64,000 bases of DNA from Salinispirillum sp049115955. GTDB lineage: Bacteria > Pseudomonadota > Gammaproteobacteria > Pseudomonadales > Natronospirillaceae. Shown here in pieces: positions 35,411 to 43,954 of this stretch (within the stretch, counting starts at the first letter, position 1; every line of letters starts with the position of its first letter). The stretch is from contig JAGDZJ010000004.1 of NCBI GenBank assembly GCA_049115955.1, positions 303,270 through 367,269 on the forward strand. The letters run 5' to 3'. The notes below the pieces were generated by a model. It was not told the DNA's origin. It worked only from the letters and a program-made list of their open reading frames with translations, and did no database searches. A program made the position numbers and the translations under genes.

Positions 35411-36046
35411 TCATGGCTGGACAGAATTGTGGGTTAAAAACTTGTTGATAGATTGAACAATTTTGTCTCCGCCGCGTTCTGAGGGTTCTATCTCGGAGAT
35501 TCCGGAGTAGTCTGATGCCTCATTGCACAGTATGCGCAGATCGATCAGATGATGGCCTCTGGCAAGTGTTTCGCGAGTGATAACGTCATTGTAGAGGCTC
35601 AAAGTCGTTCGCAGATTTTCAGGCAATAGGGGTATGTTGTCGTAAATTGTCATGATGGCGACGGGGCAATTGACGGTATCAATGATATCGAGTAAGCGTG
35701 AATATTGGATATGAAAGTTTTCTTTTAAAGTGGTGAGTACCGCCAATGCTTCTTGGACAGAGCTGGCTACTTGGTAAAGCTCTTGCGTGGCACGGAGTGC
35801 ATCGTTGCCGCCACCGCTGAGCACGATGTAGCTAGTATGCTTAGGGATAGAGCCACATTGTTGTACGATCTCGCGGACTGTTGCGCCGTCGATGGCTAGC
35901 TTGGAAATTTGCCAGTCATTGCCAAGTTCGCTTGTGAGCTTTGCGGTCACGTTTTGATTAGGAGCCACATAGGCGTTGTTGTCGATGATGGAGTCACCGA
36001 GCAAAACGAGGGTGCCTTTCGTTATAAGCGGTTTTTGGGTCGGCAT
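35411..36046 (-). CDS. SGNH/GDSL-type hydrolase
   Basis: This 211-residue protein has the SGNH blocks LVLLGDSIIDNNAY (nucleophile Ser) and VLSGGGNDAL (block III Asn), and a DGATVREI segment. Where a catalytic Asp-x-x-His is expected near the C-terminus it reads ISEIEPSERGGDKI, as in a subgroup with an IEPS-GG element, so the usual His is not evident. There is no signal peptide. The substrate is unknown. It lies 55 bp upstream of the WYL gene on the same strand and may or may not belong to that unit. Confidence 0.8.
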   Translation of the reverse strand: MPTQKPLITKGTLVLLGDSIIDNNAYVAPNQNVTAKLTSELGNDWQISKLAIDGATVREIVQQCGSIPKHTSYIVLSGGGNDALRATQELYQVASSVQEALAVLTTLKENFHIQYSRLLDIIDTVNCPVAIMTIYDNIPLLPENLRTTLSLYNDVITRETLARGHHLIDLRILCNEASDYSGISEIEPSERGGDKIVQSINKFLTHNSVQP

Positions 36047-36110
36047 GTTATCCCCTACGCGGTCGATTGTGTTGGCTATCTAGGGATATTAATTTACCTA
36101 AGCGACATTA

Positions 36111-36319
36111 TGGGTCGCATTAGGAGAGTTCTGTCTTTGGCGCTGAGGCAGTTATTTGGTGCTGGAAAGATCACGATCGAACCTGAGACAAGAGTGATAC
36201 CAAACTCGCCAGATCAGCTACGCACCCTGTTAGAAGCGCAGTTGGATGAGCATGAACGACGTCGGATAAGGGTAGTGGTGATGGACGTTAGTCTTCCTAA
36301 ATCCCCGCTACCACAATGA
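36111..36319 (+). CDS. Doubtful short reading frame
   Basis: A 69-residue frame starting MGRIRRVLSLALRQLFGAG has plausible amino-acid composition but no ribosome-binding site. Its last codons fall in the first copy of a 44-bp direct repeat, so its end is set by that repeat. It occupies the 308-bp gap between the SGNH gene and the broken genes. It may be a fragment or chance. Confidence 0.2.
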
Positions 36320-36350
36320 AGCAGGACACCTGCCAGATTCAGGTGTTAAA
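36307..36350. repeat. 44-bp imperfect direct repeat, copy 1
   Basis: GCTACCACAATGAAGCAGG, one mismatch, CAC, a 12-bp variable stretch, then GGTGTTAAA. The second copy is at 37820-37863. In this copy the variable stretch makes ACACCTG/CAGGTGT a hairpin. Confidence 0.75.
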
Positions 36351-36354
36351 AACC

Positions 36355-37132
36355 CTAGTCGGTGCCCGAGTCTGCCTGAAGTTCACCGGCCGGTATGCGG
36401 TCTTTGCCCCAGCTGCGATACAGGTAACCTTTTACCTGTTCCAGCTCCTCATCGGTGACCAAGGCGGGTTCGCCGCTTTCCAAGTGATCAAAGTGAAAGA
36501 TATATAGGCGGGAGGCGAGCTGCACAAAGGGTAGGGATGCCTCGCCATAGCGCTCACCCTTGTCTGCCGTGCTGACCACTACACCATCGCCCCAGTCTTG
36601 CCCGCTGTCGTTGTTGGGGTTATAGAAATAGAGCCGCATGACATCATCCGGATCTAAAGCGACGCGCAACAAGGTGATGGCATGCCAGCCAATAAAGCGT
36701 GCGGCGCTGTCTGTTACGGCAATGCCCGCAGGCTGTGGGTGAATGATGGGCTGATTGCCGTTGTAGAACGGGTGATAGGAGGCGTAGAAGTGCCGCAAAA
36801 AGTCATCGATCTCCATCAGAGAGCCGGTGCTCACATCCACATTGATGCGAAACCCGCGGCCTGACCACCAACCGTGAAACTCCGGGTTCACCCAGCGGTG
36901 CGGATCGCCTTCACGCCCGATGCAGCGCCGTCCCATTTCGGCGTAGATGCGATCCAAATGCGGTACTACCAGCAACGAAACCGCATCGAGGTCTATGGGT
37001 AGGCTTTGTGCCACGCCAGACACGCTGTCGCCAGAGGAAATCGGCTGCCCTTCAAAGTGCATAACCACTTCGTCGTCACGCGCCGCCCAAACCACCATCT
37101 GCAACAAATAATCCGGGTCATTATAGGCCTAC
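36355..37132 (-). pseudogene. C-terminal fragment of an unrecognised protein
   Basis: A TAG lies directly before the frame at 37132, which then reads AYNDPDYLLQMVVWAARDDE and continues for ~258 residues to 36355. The nearest start is a TTG at 37107 without ribosome-binding site. The sequence is soluble, rich in Trp, Tyr and Asp (NPEFHGWWSGRGFRINVD). I do not recognise the family. The upstream N-terminal piece belongs to a different fold, so this looks like the tail of a gene whose front was lost by deletion. Confidence 0.5.
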
Positions 37133-37239
37133 ATGGATAGCGCTCGGGCTGATTGGCAGGTCGGATTATTACCCTGTCCCACGCCCAGCGGCTGCCCCAA
37201 CATACAGAGCACACCTTCCAGCAGGCGAGAACGCGGCGC

Positions 37240-37580
37240 TTCATCAGCGACTTATCACGCATTAACATGCTTTGGCCCAGCAGTCTTGGGTTGTTCAATA
37301 GCACCGCGTTGATGGCACCGGCCCATTCGACCGTTTCTTCGAACAATGGAATAGCGACATTGACGCCCATTTCTTTCAGGGTTTCGGCAATTTCCATCGA
37401 TCGGTCATTCAAACGCTCAAAGTTCCAAGGAACGTAAGGAATGTCGTGTTTTTCGCAGTAGTCTAGCGCCCAGTCCGGCGCTACAACGACGTAGCGACGG
37501 TCAAAATTTTCCGCCGCTTCAATGGCATTTAAACTCCAACCTAATAGTGCGATGTAACCCTTGTTTGGATCATTCTTCAT
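37240..37580 (-). pseudogene. N-terminal fragment of an ATP-grasp-like protein
   Basis: The ATG at 37580 follows GAGGAC with good spacing. The first ~113 residues (from MKNDPNKGYIALLGWSLNAI) resemble the pre-ATP-grasp domain of carboxylase/ligase-type proteins, including RDKSLMKRR where the ATP-grasp domain should begin. After about 37240 the frame continues only as a Cys/Trp/Arg-rich out-of-frame tail, so the ATP-binding part is absent. A neighbouring frame reads on for ~32 residues (LLEGVLCMLGQPLGVGQG) before a stop. A decayed gene. Confidence 0.6.
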
Positions 37581-37782
37581 AAGAGAGTCCTCTTGTGTAG
37601 AGTGACGGATCCAACCTCTCGATTGCACCAGCAGAGCCCCCACCATACGCTAACGGTAGGGGCTTCGTACACCGAGGCAGCGGGTTTATACGGGGGTTTG
37701 ACGAGGGTCAACAGCCTTGGCCGCCTAGTGAGACTAACCCAAGCGGGGTCAGAAATACGGCTTGGTTTATTTTTCTTAAAGC

Positions 37783-37810
37783 AAAAAAAGCGCATTACAG
37801 AGTAATGCGC
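37783..37810 (-). terminator. Terminator of the gts operon
   Basis: On the minus strand, GCGCATTAC, a 3-nt loop and GTAATGCGC form a perfect 9-bp stem followed by seven T, ~50 bp after the gtsD-like stop codon. Confidence 0.92.
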
Positions 37811-37819
37811 TAAGTACCA

Positions 37820-37863
37820 GCTACCACAATGAAGCAGGTCACATGAAAAGGTTGGGTGTTAAA
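37820..37863. repeat. 44-bp imperfect direct repeat, copy 2
   Basis: This copy matches 36307-36350 in its first 23 bp (one mismatch) and last 9 bp with equal spacing. The end overlaps the stop codon of the sugar ABC ATPase gene, so the first copy may be a duplicate of this 3' end. Confidence 0.75.
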
Positions 37864-38968
37864 TCCGGTTTTCTGTTTTTAGGTCAAAGAACACCGCTTT
37901 GTCCATGTTCATCAAGAACGTCATGGTGTCGCCCGGTGGCACGGCTTCCGTAGGGTGCACACGGCAATTCACTTCCTGGCCATTCATGTTTACCAACACC
38001 AGCGTGTCTGCACCGGTCGGCTCGACCACATCGACCTTGCCATCGAACTTCACCATATTGGGCTGGTCTTCGGCGTAGGGCACTACATGGGTGATCTGCT
38101 CTGGCCGAATGCCAAGAATGACTCGGTCGCCCACACGCGAGCGCACCGTTTGCTCTTGTTTAGGAATCGGCAAATGGTGCAGGGTGCCCGAGACTTCCAG
38201 TGCTACACAGACCTCTTTCTCGTATTCGACGATTTCGACTTCAATGAAGTTCATCGCCGGTGAGCCCATGAAGCCTGCAACAAACAGGTTGGCGGGGTTG
38301 TCGTAAACTTCTTGCGGCGTGCCGAACTGTTGCACATGACCGTCTTTCATGACGGCGATGCGGTTGGCCAGCGTCATGGCTTCGATTTGGTCGTGCGTTA
38401 CGTACACAATGGTCGTGCCCAAGCGCTGGTGCAGCTTTTTGATTTCGGTGCGCATTTCAACGCGCAGTTTGGCGTCGAGGTTGGATAACGGCTCATCAAA
38501 CAAATAGATCTTTGGGTGGCGTGCCAAGGCGCGGCCCATGGCGACGCGCTGGCGCTGTCCGCCGGACAATTGGCCGGGCTTACGCTTCAGCAGGTGCTCG
38601 ATCTGCAGCAGGGCGGCGACGCGCTGTACTTCCTTTTCAATCTCTTCTTTCGGCAGCTTGCGAATTTCCAAGCCGAAAGCGATGTTTTTGTACACGTTCA
38701 TGTTGGGGTAGAGCGCGTAAGACTGGAACACCATGGCGATGTCGCGGTCTTTCGGCATCACGTTGGTGATGTCGTCGTTGTCGATGCAGATCTGGCCAGA
38801 GGTGACTTCTTCCAAACCGGCGATGCAGTTCATCAAGGTGGACTTACCACACCCAGACGGGCCAACCAAGATGATGAATTCGCCATCTTGGATGTCCATG
38901 CTGATGCCCTTCAGAATATCAGTACTGCCGAAGGACTTTTTTACGTTATCAATAATTAAACTAGCCAT
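37859..38968 (-). CDS. gtsD: Sugar ABC importer ATPase (UgpC/MalK family, GtsD-like)
   Basis: This 369-residue ATPase has Walker A GPSGCGKST (~residues 37-45), the Q-loop in MVFQSYALYP, signature LSGGQRQRVAMGRA, Walker B IYLFDEPLSNLDAK and the switch His in YVTHDQIEAM. A C-terminal TOBE-type regulatory domain follows, as in MalK/UgpC. It energises the importer formed by the two permeases and binding protein encoded upstream on the same strand. The stop codon lies inside a 44-bp direct repeat and a terminator follows. Confidence 0.95.
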   Translation of the reverse strand: MASLIIDNVKKSFGSTDILKGISMDIQDGEFIILVGPSGCGKSTLMNCIAGLEEVTSGQICIDNDDITNVMPKDRDIAMVFQSYALYPNMNVYKNIAFGLEIRKLPKEEIEKEVQRVAALLQIEHLLKRKPGQLSGGQRQRVAMGRALARHPKIYLFDEPLSNLDAKLRVEMRTEIKKLHQRLGTTIVYVTHDQIEAMTLANRIAVMKDGHVQQFGTPQEVYDNPANLFVAGFMGSPAMNFIEVEIVEYEKEVCVALEVSGTLHHLPIPKQEQTVRSRVGDRVILGIRPEQITHVVPYAEDQPNMVKFDGKVDVVEPTGADTLVLVNMNGQEVNCRVHPTEAVPPGDTMTFLMNMDKAVFFDLKTENRI

Positions 38969-39034
38969 CTGTGTTTCCTCTTCACCGTGTGGCTTTTAGC
39001 CACACTGAGTTATATTCGGTTGTCAGGGCGTCAA

Positions 39035-39913
39035 TTAACCCTTAACAGAGCCTGCCGTTAATCCGCGTACAAAATACTTACCGGCGATGACATAAACCGC
39101 CAATGTCGGCAGGGCAGCGATGATGGCCCCAGCCATATCCACGTTGTAACGGCGTTCACCGGTGGAGCTGTTCACCAGGTTATTCAAGCCGACGGTCACC
39201 GGTTGTGATGACGGGTCAGAGAACGACACACCAAACAAGAAGTCGTTCCAAATCTGCGTAAACTGCCAGATCACGCTGACCACCAGAATTGGCGTCGACA
39301 GCGGCAGAATGATGCGCCAGAAAATACGCCAGAATCCCGCGCCGTCCAGTTGCGCGGCTTTGATCAGCTCACCGGGAATCGTCACATAGTAGTTGCGGAA
39401 GAACAGCGTCGTGAACGCGATGCCGTACACCACGTGGGTGAAGATCAGCCCGACGATGGAGCCGCTGATGCCCAGCTTGCCCAATACCATGGCTTGCGGC
39501 AGCAAGATGGCTTGGAACGGCAGGAAGCAGCCAAACAGCATCAGACCGAAGAACAGGTTGGCGCCTTTGAATTTCCAGAAACTCAGTACATAGCCGTTCA
39601 ACGCGCCGATTACGGTTGAAATCGTGACGGCGGGAATGACCATGATGATGGAGTTGATGAAGTAAGGTCGTAGGCCGCGATCCGAGCGCGCGCCGATCTG
39701 CGCTTCGCTCCACGCCAAGCGCCAAGCTTCGGCGGTCCAGGTTTCTGGCCACGCGATCAATTGACCGAGACGGATCTCATCCATAGAGCGGAATGAGGTG
39801 GTGATCATCAGCATCAATGGCAGCAGGTAGTAGACCGCCATGATAGCGAGTACGGCATACAGAATGCTGCGACCGGTGATTTCAGCGTAACGTTTATTGG
39901 TCATTTTAGTCAT
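39035..39913 (-). CDS. gtsC: Sugar ABC permease, MalG-type (GtsC-like)
   Basis: This ~292-residue inner-membrane protein has six helices and the EAA loop ELIKAAQLDGAGFWRIFWR for docking to the ATPase. The start may be the ATG at 39913, which overlaps the upstream permease gene, or the ATG at 39904. With the MalF-type partner it forms the channel of the sugar importer. The gene order binding protein, permease, permease, ATPase is that of the Pseudomonas glucose importer gtsABCD. Confidence 0.92.
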   Translation of the reverse strand: MTKMTNKRYAEITGRSILYAVLAIMAVYYLLPLMLMITTSFRSMDEIRLGQLIAWPETWTAEAWRLAWSEAQIGARSDRGLRPYFINSIIMVIPAVTISTVIGALNGYVLSFWKFKGANLFFGLMLFGCFLPFQAILLPQAMVLGKLGISGSIVGLIFTHVVYGIAFTTLFFRNYYVTIPGELIKAAQLDGAGFWRIFWRIILPLSTPILVVSVIWQFTQIWNDFLFGVSFSDPSSQPVTVGLNNLVNSSTGERRYNVDMAGAIIAALPTLAVYVIAGKYFVRGLTAGSVKG

Positions 39914-40844
39914 CTTTCTTCACCCGCAGCTCGGAATACAAGAAGGGCACCAGTATGGCGACGATACCCAGCAACATGATCATGGCCGATGCCGCACCTA
40001 CGCCCATTTGCCCTCGGTTAAACGAGAACTGGAACATAAAGATGGCGGGCAGGTCGGAACTGATTCCGGGGCCACCACCGGTCAGAGCTAACGCGAGGTC
40101 GAACGACTTGATGGCGATGTGGGCCAGCATGATGAACGCGCTGAAGAATACTGGACGCAAGCTCGGAATGATGATGCGCGTGTAAATGGTAATGGGCGAC
40201 GCACCGTCAATCTGGGCGGCCTTAATGATGCTGTCATCAACCCCACGCAAACCGGCGAGAAACAACGCCATGACGAAGCCGGACGACTGCCAAACAGCGG
40301 CGATGACCACGGTGTAGATGGAAAAATCAGGGTTTACAATCCAGTCGAAGCGGAAGCTTTCCCAGCCGAGACTGATCATGAATTGCTCCAAGCCCACTTG
40401 AGGGTTGAGCATCCACTTCCACACGGTGCCGGTCACAATGAACGACAGGGCCATGGGGTACAGATAGATGGTACGCAAAGCGCCTTCGGCACGAATGCGT
40501 TGGTCGAGCAAGATGGCCATCAACAAGCCAATGATCAAACAAATAGCAATGAATAGGAAGGCATAGACGCCGAGGTTTTTCAGCGCCACGAGCCAGCGCT
40601 CATTGGCAAAGAGTCGAACGTAGTTGTCCCACCCGATGAAATCGTAACGCGGCAGTATCCGCGAATTAGTGAATGACAGAATCGCCGTCCAGATGACAAA
40701 GCCATAGACAAAGATCAGCGTGATCAACAAGGTCGGCGAAACGACGAGCTTGGGAATCCAGCTGGCAAGTCGGTCTCCCAGACTGACATGCCGCGCGCGG
40801 CGCACAGTGCCGGTCGGTGACTTGGAAGAGAGTGATTGGGTCAT
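39906..40844 (-). CDS. gtsB: Sugar ABC permease, MalF-type (GtsB-like)
   Basis: This 312-residue protein has a cytoplasmic N-terminus, about six helices and the EAA loop (SIIKAAQIDGASPITIYTR). It pairs with the MalG-type permease, whose start overlaps this stop. A stem-loop with a T-run (40871-40933) separates it from the binding protein gene upstream, so its expression is probably lower than that of gtsA. Specificity for glucose is inferred from the binding protein. Confidence 0.92.
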   Translation of the reverse strand: MTQSLSSKSPTGTVRRARHVSLGDRLASWIPKLVVSPTLLITLIFVYGFVIWTAILSFTNSRILPRYDFIGWDNYVRLFANERWLVALKNLGVYAFLFIAICLIIGLLMAILLDQRIRAEGALRTIYLYPMALSFIVTGTVWKWMLNPQVGLEQFMISLGWESFRFDWIVNPDFSIYTVVIAAVWQSSGFVMALFLAGLRGVDDSIIKAAQIDGASPITIYTRIIIPSLRPVFFSAFIMLAHIAIKSFDLALALTGGGPGISSDLPAIFMFQFSFNRGQMGVGAASAMIMLLGIVAILVPFLYSELRVKKDD

Positions 40845-40870
40845 GGAAAGATCCTGTAGTCGTAGAGCGC

Positions 40871-40933
40871 AAAAAAGCCTGATCCATAATAGGGCCAGTG
40901 CCCGAAGGCATTAGTAGTATAGATCAGGCTTTT
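40871..40933 (-). terminator. Internal terminator/attenuator between gtsA and gtsB
   Basis: On the minus strand AAAAGCCTGATC pairs with GATCAGGCTTTT around a loop that holds its own TGCC-TTCG-GGCA hairpin, followed by a T-run of six. Such partial terminators keep binding-protein mRNA in excess over permease mRNA. Confidence 0.8.
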
Positions 40934-40998
40934 GGGAGTGGGTGAAAACGCCGACGTTAGTCCTGTGTCGTCTTCACCCGCTCACTTTCGGGTCGTTA

Positions 40999-42267
40999 TT
41001 ACTGAGCCGCGCGGACTGCACTGGCCAATTGGCGCACGCCGTCTTGAGCACTCATGTTGCTGTTGAAGTATGTAGTGACGACGTCAAAGATCGCACCGCT
41101 CACTGCTGAGGTGGTGGACATGCCGTGTGCCATTGAGGGCACCAAACCAGAACCAGACTCTGAAGTCTCTTGGAAGGTGTTCATTGCACTGACTGCGCAC
41201 TCATCAAAAGGCGCCATGTTCTGGTCCAGACGGACTGGAATAGAGCCTTTGTTCAGGTTGAACGTTTCTTGGAACGAAGGTGACAACACCAAACGCGCCA
41301 TCGTCTGTTGTGCTTCTACGTTCGCAGTACTGCGCTGTGAGAACATAGCCAACGAGTCGATGTTGAAGGTGAACGTACCGTCAGTACCTGGGAAAGGAAC
41401 ACACAGGTAGTCGCTGCCAGGAGACATGTTAGCGGCAGAGAATTCACCCTTCGCCCAGTCACCCATGAACTGCATACCGGCTTCGCCACGAATAACCATG
41501 GCTGTTGCGATGTTCCAATCACGACCCGGAGAGCCCGCATCGATGTAATCGCGTACTTTACGGAACTCTTGGAAGGTTTTCAGCATGTCTGCGCCTGTCA
41601 GAGCCGCTTGGTCGTGTTCAACGAAAGCGCGCTGGAAGAATTCAGGACCACCGACGCTCAAAGCAATCGACTCAAACGTTGTTGCGTCCTGCCAGGCCTG
41701 ACCACCGTGGGCGATTGGCGTAATGCCCGCCGCTTTCAGTTTGTCAGCGGTTTCCCACAGTTCGGCCATGGTGGTCGGTACAGAGGCACCAGCACGCTGC
41801 AACGCTGAAGGGTTAACCCACATCCAGTTTACGCGGTGTACGTTAACCGGTACGGCAACGTAAGAACCTTCGTGCTTCATTACGTCAGACACGACAGGTG
41901 GCAGCACGTTGTCCCAGTTTTCAGCGCGGGCTACGTTGTCCAGTGTCGCGAGGAAACCGAGGTCACCCCATTCCTGAATTTCCAAGCCTTTGATTTGCGC
42001 AGAGGCTGGTGGATTGCCGGATACGGCACGAGCACGCAATACGGTCATGGCGTTTTCACCACCACCACCGGCTACCGCGAAGTCTTTCCACGTATGGCCT
42101 TCGCTTTCGACCATTTCTTTCAGTACGCTGATGGCACGGGCTTCACCGCCTGATGTCCACCAATGCAGTACTTCCACTTCACCAGCGACAGCGCTAGTAG
42201 CCATGGTGCCAGCCAGCGCCGCAGCGATGACGGTTTTTTGAGCGTTTTTCAATGAAATACGGGTCAT
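40999..42267 (-). CDS. gtsA: Sugar ABC substrate-binding protein, GtsA-like
   Basis: This 422-residue periplasmic protein starts with a Sec signal (cleavage probably after SAVA, ~residue 28). The mature N-terminus VEVLHWWTSGGEARA and later blocks AVAGGGGENAMTVL, NPPASAQIKGLEIQEWG and AVPVNVHRVNWMWVNP strongly resemble GtsA, the glucose/mannose-binding protein of Pseudomonas. It delivers sugar to the GtsBCD importer encoded downstream. A tandem-repeat site similar to one upstream of gltR lies in its upstream region. Confidence 0.9.
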   Translation of the reverse strand: MTRISLKNAQKTVIAAALAGTMATSAVAGEVEVLHWWTSGGEARAISVLKEMVESEGHTWKDFAVAGGGGENAMTVLRARAVSGNPPASAQIKGLEIQEWGDLGFLATLDNVARAENWDNVLPPVVSDVMKHEGSYVAVPVNVHRVNWMWVNPSALQRAGASVPTTMAELWETADKLKAAGITPIAHGGQAWQDATTFESIALSVGGPEFFQRAFVEHDQAALTGADMLKTFQEFRKVRDYIDAGSPGRDWNIATAMVIRGEAGMQFMGDWAKGEFSAANMSPGSDYLCVPFPGTDGTFTFNIDSLAMFSQRSTANVEAQQTMARLVLSPSFQETFNLNKGSIPVRLDQNMAPFDECAVSAMNTFQETSESGSGLVPSMAHGMSTTSAVSGAIFDVVTTYFNSNMSAQDGVRQLASAVRAAQ

Positions 42268-42460
42268 GAGAGTCGATCCTCTACTTTTTTGTTGTTATCA
42301 AAAGGCACGTCATTACGTGTCGATGCAACTCTAGTTCGGCGTTGACTTGAATACACGTAAGATAGCGCAACCTAGTGTAACGGGGTGGCTGGTATCTGGA
42401 GTGGCTAAGACCCACAAGGAGACAACAAGCCCTATCAGCGGGCTGTGTGGCTGTTTTGAA

Positions 42461-42483
42461 TTGTAACAAAGGTGTTACAAAAC
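42461..42483. promoter_or_regulatory. Tandem-repeat regulatory site upstream of gtsA
   Basis: TGTAACAAAGG followed directly by TGTTACAAAAC gives two direct repeats of 11 bp; the same bases also form the inverted repeat TTGTAACA/TGTTACAA. Direct repeats with ~11-bp period are typical of OmpR-family regulators. It matches 44753-44775 upstream of gltR. Confidence 0.6.
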
Positions 42484-43953
42484 TTACTCGCGAGGTAGGA
42501 TGATGCACACTTCCAGCCCAGCACCCATGCGATTGCGCAGCACGATATCGCCGCCGTGGCTGTGCACAATATTGCGCGCAATGGTCATGCCCAAGCCAGT
42601 GCCGCCGGTATGACGACTGCGCGAGCCTTCCAAGCGCACAAAGGGATCAAAGATGTGCTCGAGTTCGTGTTCTGGCACACCGGGACCATCGTCTAATATG
42701 ATGATGGTGACGGCTTCATCGGTTTCCTGTACTTCCACCCATGCTTCGGTGCCATAGAAAACCGCATTGTGGATCAGGTTAGACAGGCAGCGCTTTAACG
42801 CCATGGGTTTGGCGTACAGCACGGCAGGTGAACGCACGGTCAGATGTACGTGGCGGCGCAACACCGCGACTTCCTCTTGTATGGCTTCCAACATGGGCCG
42901 CAATTGCACGCGGTCGGTCGGTTCGTTCAAATCGGTGCTTTGCGCCAGTTCCAGCGCGCCTTGCACCAATTGTTCTAATTCATTCAGGTCTTTATTGAGC
43001 TTTTCGCGCACTTCGTCGTCGTCCAGTAATTCGGCACGCAGGCGCAAGCGAGTGATGGGGGTTTTGAGGTCGTGCGAGATGGCGGAAAACAGCAGGTCGC
43101 GATCGTTGATAAAGGTCAGAATGCGGCGCTGCATGATGTTGAAGGCGCGCGCCGTTTCGCGGACTTCGTAGGTGCCCACCTCGGGCACTGACACCTGGTG
43201 GATGTCACGCCCCAGCGACATAGCCGCGCGTGACAGGGTGCGCAACGGTCGCGTGAGCCAACGCACAATAAACCAACTGCTGACCATCAAGAGCACCAGC
43301 AGGATCATGGTGAAGGCCAGTTGTTCCGGCGTGTAGGGTGCCACGCCTTCTACCACGTAAGGGTCGGGCAGCATCAGGCTGGCCAGATACAACCAGTCGC
43401 CATCGTCCATGCGCATTTGTGCCACCAGAACAGGGGCCGGTGGGTTCATCACCAAATTGTTCTGCACCCAGCGCGAAGGCAATTCTGAAAACAGCACACC
43501 CGTATTAAACACCCGCAGTTTGTCCGGATAGGCAAAATCGACATCAATGATTCCTACGCGCTGCCCGACGCGGTCGCGAAACGCGCGATGGTAGGCATCG
43601 ATCAGTTGGCGTTTTAGGGCGTTGTCGCGCACCGTTTCGTAGTTCACAAATTCTTTGTTCACGCTCAGGAAAAAGCGACTGCCGCCGAGGTTGCGTTGTT
43701 GGTCTACAATGATGTGCTGGAATTCTTTCGGCAGGCTTTCAAAGTACATCACCGTTTGCGCCATGGAGACGGCGAGGTCTTGCACGCTGGCGAGCGCATC
43801 GGCTTGTTTGCCGCTTTCGATGTATTGAATCCAAATGGTGGTGGCGAGAAAGAAAGAGCCGCCAACGGCGAGTACGATCACCGACAGCAGGCGACTGAAC
43901 AACGAAGAAAATACTCGAATCCAAACGCTGTGGATGCGCGCCAACAGATTCAT
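42484..43953 (-). CDS. gtrS: Sensor histidine kinase, GtrS-like
   Basis: This 489-residue inner-membrane kinase has two helices (~residues 18-40 and ~205-230) around a periplasmic domain, a HAMP segment (RPLRTLSRAAMSLG), a HisKA domain (LLFSAISHDLKTPITRLRL, phospho-acceptor His) and a HATPase domain (NLIHNAVFYG, DDGPGVP, HTGGTGLGMTI). It pairs with the OmpR-type regulator whose stop lies 1 bp upstream. In Pseudomonas the GtrS-GltR pair controls glucose uptake; proximity to gts genes supports that role here. Confidence 0.85.
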   Translation of the reverse strand: MNLLARIHSVWIRVFSSLFSRLLSVIVLAVGGSFFLATTIWIQYIESGKQADALASVQDLAVSMAQTVMYFESLPKEFQHIIVDQQRNLGGSRFFLSVNKEFVNYETVRDNALKRQLIDAYHRAFRDRVGQRVGIIDVDFAYPDKLRVFNTGVLFSELPSRWVQNNLVMNPPAPVLVAQMRMDDGDWLYLASLMLPDPYVVEGVAPYTPEQLAFTMILLVLLMVSSWFIVRWLTRPLRTLSRAAMSLGRDIHQVSVPEVGTYEVRETARAFNIMQRRILTFINDRDLLFSAISHDLKTPITRLRLRAELLDDDEVREKLNKDLNELEQLVQGALELAQSTDLNEPTDRVQLRPMLEAIQEEVAVLRRHVHLTVRSPAVLYAKPMALKRCLSNLIHNAVFYGTEAWVEVQETDEAVTIIILDDGPGVPEHELEHIFDPFVRLEGSRSRHTGGTGLGMTIARNIVHSHGGDIVLRNRMGAGLEVCIILPRE

Positions 43954-43954
43954 A

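Noticed and set aside
36307..36350. Terminator for the broken gene on the minus strand
   Set aside because: The ACACCTG/CAGGTGT hairpin is not followed by a T-run and the second copy lacks the stem.
36993..37646. A single 217-residue gene
   Set aside because: The last ~100 residues are Cys/Trp/Arg-rich and antisense or out of frame to other coding sequence; only the first part resembles a protein family, and the real start is at 37580.
42461..42480. HexR binding site (TTGT-N-ACAA type)
   Set aside because: The outer TTGT/ACAA pairs are present but the spacing is 12 rather than 7-8 bp; the tandem-repeat reading with the matching gltR site fits better.
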